A DNA stretch of 64,000 bases from positions 117,787-181,786 of the forward strand of contig CADCML010000001.1 in assembly GCA_902802535.1 (NCBI GenBank), in the 5' to 3' direction. A model generated the notes under the pieces. That model searched no databases and was not told the origin of the DNA. It worked only from the letters and a program-made list of their open reading frames with translations. The DNA comes from an uncultured Bacteroidia bacterium (GTDB lineage: Bacteria; Bacteroidota; Bacteroidia; Bacteroidales; F082). Below, one piece after another: positions 60,456 through 64,000 of this stretch (positions are counted from its first letter, which is position 1; every line of letters starts with the position of its first letter). A program made the position numbers and the translations under genes.

Positions 60456-60571
60456 GAAAGGTGCGGACCTTTCTATCGCATTCACGAGGAGCGTCGGTTG
60501 AACCCCGTTGTCCCACTAGAAATCTGCCCACACCTTATTGGTGCGAGCATCAACTTCATTTGGGACAACGG
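60456..60571. other. Non-coding stretch with nested hairpins (possible structured RNA)
   Basis: The 510 bases between the methylase ATG and the antitoxin gene hold no credible gene. Two folds stand out: GAAAGGT-GCGG-ACCTTTC (60456-60473) and an 11-bp stem CCGTTGTCCCA/TGGGACAACGG (60505-60515 with 60561-60571) enclosing CACC-TTATT-GGTG (60531-60543). They may be part of a small RNA or a repeat. The rest, 60572-60823, shows nothing I can name. Confidence 0.4.
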
Positions 60572-60823
60572 AATCTAAATCGCTTCCGTGAGATTGCTTT
60601 TATCCGATTTTTCAAATCAAGAGTTTCCGACGCTTTTGTTTTGAACGCGAATAATAGCCAATGCTTTGGTTTTTAATATGTCAGTTTGTTCTTTTCTTTC
60701 TGTTGTTCAAATTTGGTGACGGCACCGAGGTGCCCTTGTTTTCGGCAAAAATACACTTTTTTCGGGAAACCATCGCTAAGATTATATTTTGGGGCAAATA
60801 TTTTGTCAACAGATAGACTTTTC

Positions 60824-60895
60824 AAAAAGTTGCAGAATAAATCAGCAAAAAGTTGCGGAATAACTTATGTATTTCATTTATTATTAGTACTTTTG
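60824..60895 (+). promoter_or_regulatory. Direct repeats and promoter box upstream of the antitoxin gene
   Basis: AAAAAGTTGCAGAATAA (60824-60840) and AAAAAGTTGCGGAATAA (60847-60863) are 23 bases apart and differ at one base. They lie upstream of the minus-7 box TACTTTTG (60888-60895), itself 21 bases before the ATG. They are likely binding sites for the antitoxin. Confidence 0.55.
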
Positions 60896-60916
60896 CAGCA
60901 ACAAATCTGAAACGAA

Positions 60917-61159
60917 ATGGCTAATTTGGTAGATACTTTGGCTATTGATGCCTACACGCCTTTACAAATCAATGTCTTGAAAGACTCTCTCAAGGAATCC
61001 ATTGACCGAGAGAGCAACATTGATTTGTTGCGGAAATGTGCTCTGCTTCTTTCGTCCAATAAGGACATGTATGATTTGAACAGAGCCATTTCTATGGACA
61101 GCCTCCTGTCGATGGTGAAAGAAGACATCCACACCATGTACCAAAACGCCGCCCGATGA
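60917..61159 (+). CDS. Antitoxin-like protein of a type II module
   Basis: An 80-residue helical protein with no recognised DNA-binding domain (PLQINVLKDSLKESIDRESN, LLRKCALLLSSNKDMYDLNR). It is called an antitoxin because it overlaps by ATGA a small gene whose ends look like a RelE/ParE-type toxin, and because direct repeats precede its promoter. Family assignment is uncertain. Confidence 0.65.
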   Translation: MANLVDTLAIDAYTPLQINVLKDSLKESIDRESNIDLLRKCALLLSSNKDMYDLNRAISMDSLLSMVKEDIHTMYQNAAR

Positions 61160-61311
61160 AGTTCCGCGTTGTCGCCTTGCCAGAAGTCAGAAAGTATTTT
61201 GCTGAATTGATGCAAATCCTTTATGACAATCTTTCCGATGTTACGACTTTCCTCATCAGGTATGTCAGCAACAACCATGTAATCGCTCAATATTTATTTG
61301 ATGACAAATAA
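61156..61311 (+). pseudogene. RelE/ParE-type toxin with internal deletion
   Basis: A 51-residue frame overlapping the antitoxin stop (ATGA). It starts MKFRVVALPEVRKYFAELMQ, like the N-terminus of Bacteroidota ParE/RelE-type toxins, and ends LIRYVSNNHVIAQYL, like their last strand, but the middle of about 60 residues is missing. The two ends join in frame at about residue 25-30, as a deletion would leave. It is therefore probably not toxic. The transglutaminase-like gene starts 9 bases later. Confidence 0.6.
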
Positions 61312-61320
61312 TCCATTATC

Positions 61321-63888
61321 ATGCGCAACACCTTATTAATACTCCTCACCGCCTCCGCCCTGCTGCTTTCGGCCTGCAAGGGAACTGGAGAAACAAAACA
61401 AAGCAAACAATTCACCGAAAAAGAAGCCCTCGAATTCCTCTACGCCTACATGCCCCTCGGCGACAGCGTGGACTATGCGGAAGACTATTACCGCGAGTGC
61501 ATAAACTATGCCTTCCGCGCCAAAGCGGAAATGCCTTGGGGTGCCATCATCCCTGAGCGCGAGTTCAAGCATTTTGTAGTGCCCGTGCGCGTCAACAATG
61601 AGAATCTGGATGCCTTCCGCAGCACTTATTACGAGGAACTGAAAGGCCGCGTGAAAGACCTTTCGTTGTATGATGCCGTCCTCGAAGTGAACCATTGGTG
61701 CCACGAACACGTGAACTACAAAGGCTCCGACAGCCGCACCTCTGCCCCGATGGCGACGGTCAAGACCTCATGGGGTCGCTGCGGCGAGGAATCGACACTC
61801 CTTGTGACGGCCTTGCGCACCGTCGGCATTCCGGCAAGACAGGTCTATACGCCCCGTTGGGCGCACTGTGACGACAACCACGCTTGGGTGGAGGCCTGGG
61901 TCGATGGCCAATGGCATTTCCTTGGTGCCTGCGAGCCTGAACCTGTGCTCGACTTGGGTTGGTTCAACGAGCCGGCCTCGCGCACCTTATTATTACACAC
62001 CCGCGTCTTCGGCGACTACGACGGTCCCGAGGAGGTCATCAGCCGAAGCCACAATTACACGGAAATCAACGTGGTGGACAACTACGGCAAGACCGCCAAG
62101 ACAACCTTCACTGTCGTGGACGAGAACGGAACGCCGCAAGCCAACCTGCCCGTGGAGTTCAAGATTTACAACTACGCCGAGTTTTGCACCGTCGTGAAAA
62201 AGACAACCGACGCGAACGGCCATACTTGGCTCACGGCGGGCTTGGGCTACATGATGGCCTATGCCACCAAAGACGGCAAGTTTGGCTACCAAGTCTTCAA
62301 ATCGGGTGAAAACGAAAATGTTACCATCGTCCTCGACCATAAGGAAGGCACGGAAAAAGTTATGGAGTTCGAGATGGTTCCTCCCCCGCCGACTTGCGTC
62401 TTGCCCGAGGTCACGCCCGAAATGCGCGCCGAAAACGACCGCCGTGGGGCTTACGAAGACTCTTTACGCAACGCCTACATCAAGGTTTGCAAGGACGCGC
62501 AAATGGACATCATCGCCAACACGGGCAACAAGACCCTCTGCCGCATTTACGAAAAAACTTGGGGCAATTACCAAACTATAGCCGATTTTGTGAAATACGC
62601 CCAAGGCAAGAATCAGGAAATCAAGGCGGTAGAGTTGCTTTCCAACGTTTCTGACAAGGACTTGCGCGACATCAGCCTTGAAGTCCTGAAAGACCATTTC
62701 GACCACACGCCCGACCTCACTTCGTCCATCGTTTCCATGCCGCCCGAGTTGTACGGCGAATACATCCTCAGCCCGCGCATCAGCAACGAAATGATTGTGC
62801 CGTGGCGCAAGACCCTCACCGAGTTTTTCCCCAAGGATGAAGCCCAAAAATACCACGATAACCCCGCCCTATTGGTCGATTGGGTGAAGCATAACATCCT
62901 CGTTGACGACGAGTTAGCCTTGCAGCGCATCCCGATTTCGCCCATCGGCGTGCTGAAAGTCCTTAAGGCCGACCGCCATTCCCGCGACATCTTCTTCGTG
63001 GCCATGGCCCGCAGTTTGGGCATCGCCGCGCAAATCCACCCCGTAACGGGAAAAATGCAATATTTTGAAAATGAATGGATTACTGTGGACTTCGAGGCCG
63101 AACAGCCCAAAATCGCGGAGATCGGCTATTTGGACATCCGCTACAATCCCATCGCCTCCATGCCTGACCCGAAATACTATACGCATTTCAGCATCAAGAA
63201 GTTTGACGGCAACAGTTTCCGCCTTTTGGCCTACGACGCACAAGACCCGGGCATCGACGATGGCATGACTCTGTCGAGTTTCGAGCATCCGACTCCTTTG
63301 GAGGCTGGCTATTACATCCTTACTTCGGGCAACCGTCTCCCCGATGGTACTGCCTTGACACACAGCCAGTTCTTCACCATAAAGGCGAAGGAAACCACCA
63401 CCGTTGACCTCGTGCTGCGCGAGCCTAACGACGACCTCCGTGTCATCGGCAGTTTTTACGCCGACAGCAAATTCACCGACCCCGAAACTGGAGAAACAAG
63501 CAATCCAAAACAACTTATCCAAGGCGACTATTTCATCCTCGGCCTCTTAGACCAAGGCAGCGAGCCGACCACCCACGCCATGCAAGACATTGCCGCTTTC
63601 CGCAAGGACTTCGAGCAATGTGGCCTGCCAATGATTTTCATCTTCAACAGCAAAGAGGAATACGACAAGTTCAAGTTGAAGAATTTCAGCGAGTTGCCTG
63701 AAGAAATCATCTACGGCTTAGACGACGGCACCATCTGCGGTGACCTCGTCGAAGGTCTACATCTTGACAACGATAACCGCCCCATTTTCATCATCGCCAA
63801 CGCCAACAGCGAAGTGATTTTTGTGAAACAAGGCTATACGATTGGTTTGGGTGAGCAGATGCTGAAGGTGATTGCCAAGATGAAATAA
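61321..63888 (+). CDS. Transglutaminase-like lipoprotein
   Basis: An 855-residue lipoprotein with lipobox LLLSAC. A transglutaminase-core domain spans about 110-220: SWGRCGEESTLLVTALRTVG with the catalytic Cys, then HCDDNHAWVEAWVDGQWHFL with the His, and the acidic residue probably in LGACEPEP. Beta-rich domains follow (TKTTF-type sandwich near 255-340, ATKDGKFGYQVF), then a helical part and a final region FILGLLDQGSEPTTHAMQDI. Such proteins act as envelope peptidases or cross-linkers; no substrate is suggested here. It follows the degraded toxin-antitoxin pair. Confidence 0.85.
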   Translation: MRNTLLILLTASALLLSACKGTGETKQSKQFTEKEALEFLYAYMPLGDSVDYAEDYYRECINYAFRAKAEMPWGAIIPEREFKHFVVPVRVNNENLDAFRSTYYEELKGRVKDLSLYDAVLEVNHWCHEHVNYKGSDSRTSAPMATVKTSWGRCGEESTLLVTALRTVGIPARQVYTPRWAHCDDNHAWVEAWVDGQWHFLGACEPEPVLDLGWFNEPASRTLLLHTRVFGDYDGPEEVISRSHNYTEINVVDNYGKTAKTTFTVVDENGTPQANLPVEFKIYNYAEFCTVVKKTTDANGHTWLTAGLGYMMAYATKDGKFGYQVFKSGENENVTIVLDHKEGTEKVMEFEMVPPPPTCVLPEVTPEMRAENDRRGAYEDSLRNAYIKVCKDAQMDIIANTGNKTLCRIYEKTWGNYQTIADFVKYAQGKNQEIKAVELLSNVSDKDLRDISLEVLKDHFDHTPDLTSSIVSMPPELYGEYILSPRISNEMIVPWRKTLTEFFPKDEAQKYHDNPALLVDWVKHNILVDDELALQRIPISPIGVLKVLKADRHSRDIFFVAMARSLGIAAQIHPVTGKMQYFENEWITVDFEAEQPKIAEIGYLDIRYNPIASMPDPKYYTHFSIKKFDGNSFRLLAYDAQDPGIDDGMTLSSFEHPTPLEAGYYILTSGNRLPDGTALTHSQFFTIKAKETTTVDLVLREPNDDLRVIGSFYADSKFTDPETGETSNPKQLIQGDYFILGLLDQGSEPTTHAMQDIAAFRKDFEQCGLPMIFIFNSKEEYDKFKLKNFSELPEEIIYGLDDGTICGDLVEGLHLDNDNRPIFIIANANSEVIFVKQGYTIGLGEQMLKVIAKMK

Positions 63889-63910
63889 TCTTGAAGTAAC
63901 AGTCATTAGT

Positions 63911-63929
63911 GTCCCGTAAAAATTGGGAC
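63911..63929. repeat. Hairpin GTCCC/GGGAC near the right edge
   Basis: GTCCC-GTAAAAATT-GGGAC lies between the transglutaminase-like gene and a frame that runs off the window. It may be the terminal part of an insertion sequence or a terminator. Confidence 0.35.
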
Positions 63930-63938
63930 GGTTAAATA

Positions 63939-64000
63939 TTAATCAAACAGCCCCGGAATAAGGGGATCAATCTGTTCTTTGACATCGTTGATATTAGTCT
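63939..64000 (-). CDS. C-terminal end of a gene cut by the window, perhaps a transposase
   Basis: On the minus strand the last 20 codons read TNINDVKEQIDPLIPGLFD and a TAA. I associate the ending IDPLIPGLFD with some Bacteroidota transposases, and the nearby hairpin would fit an element end, but 20 residues are too few to be sure. Confidence 0.35.
   Translation of the reverse strand, partial: TNINDVKEQIDPLIPGLFD

Noticed and set aside
60396-60578. A 60-codon plus-strand frame between the methylase and the antitoxin.
   Set aside because: It starts inside the methylase gene, has no family resemblance I can see, and is better explained by the hairpins in the DNA.

Overview
The window looks like a chromosomal segment of a Bacteroidales-type Bacteroidota. 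Supporting signs are two type IX secretion genes (porT next to ubiE/menG, porG between nadK and uppS), many TAnnTTTG minus-7 promoter boxes, menaquinone rather than ubiquinone context, paired OmpH/Skp genes after bamA, and the spoT-fur-purA order. No species can be named. Most genes are about half G+C by eye. The stretch from about 18.0 to 24.05 kb is clearly A+T-rich and differs from everything around it.

Layout. 0-2.1 kb: end of a glycosyltransferase 9 gene, menG, porT, tRNA-Glu with a terminator. 2.1-9.3 kb: guaB, an unknown gene, three periplasmic folding genes (double-PpiC protein, lipoprotein, SurA) and a MoxR ATPase, all closely spaced on the plus strand. 9.3-12.4 kb (minus): rsfS, ftsH and a LUD-domain gene. 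12.5-14.5 kb (plus): kdsC-like phosphatase and a DUF4143-type ATPase. 14.5-16.9 kb (minus): pbpC.

16.9-26.2 kb (minus) is an accessory island: two DUF1016 PD-(D/E)XK nucleases at the edges, a TIR-domain gene, a protein joining an IF-2 N-terminal-like domain to a PD-(D/E)XK nuclease, a STAND NTPase with a HEPN-like RNxxxxH motif, and an ORF6N/PLD-like protein. It lies between a giant alpha-2-macroglobulin gene (26.3-31.8 kb) and pbpC, which are neighbours in E. coli (yfhM-pbpC), so it probably interrupts that pair. The STAND, IF2N-nuclease and TIR genes run in one direction with short gaps and are the best candidate for an undescribed defence system. Three genes of the island carry duplicated, gene-specific palindromes inside their coding sequence.

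32.0-37.9 kb (minus): another AAA ATPase, a truncated TPR-like lipoprotein, DUF2490, DUF4956, a VTC-domain protein, two secreted proteins and MarR. 38-41.3 kb: an alpha-oxoamine synthase divergent from an SDR and a double-VOC protein, possibly lipid-related. 41.4-51.9 kb (minus): envelope and housekeeping genes lepA, dprA, rsgA, nadK, porG, uppS, bamA and two skp. 52-56.1 kb (plus): spoT/relA, fur, purA.

56.1-61.3 kb is a second small accessory block: MntA-HepT toxin-antitoxin, an ATP-grasp enzyme, a DUF262-HNH nuclease with a 5' frameshift beside an EcoRI-family adenine methyltransferase, and an antitoxin with an internally deleted toxin. A large transglutaminase-like lipoprotein follows, and the window ends in what may be the tail of a transposase. 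Intergenic spaces hold several different palindromic repeat elements, some of which supply the stop codons of neighbouring genes.
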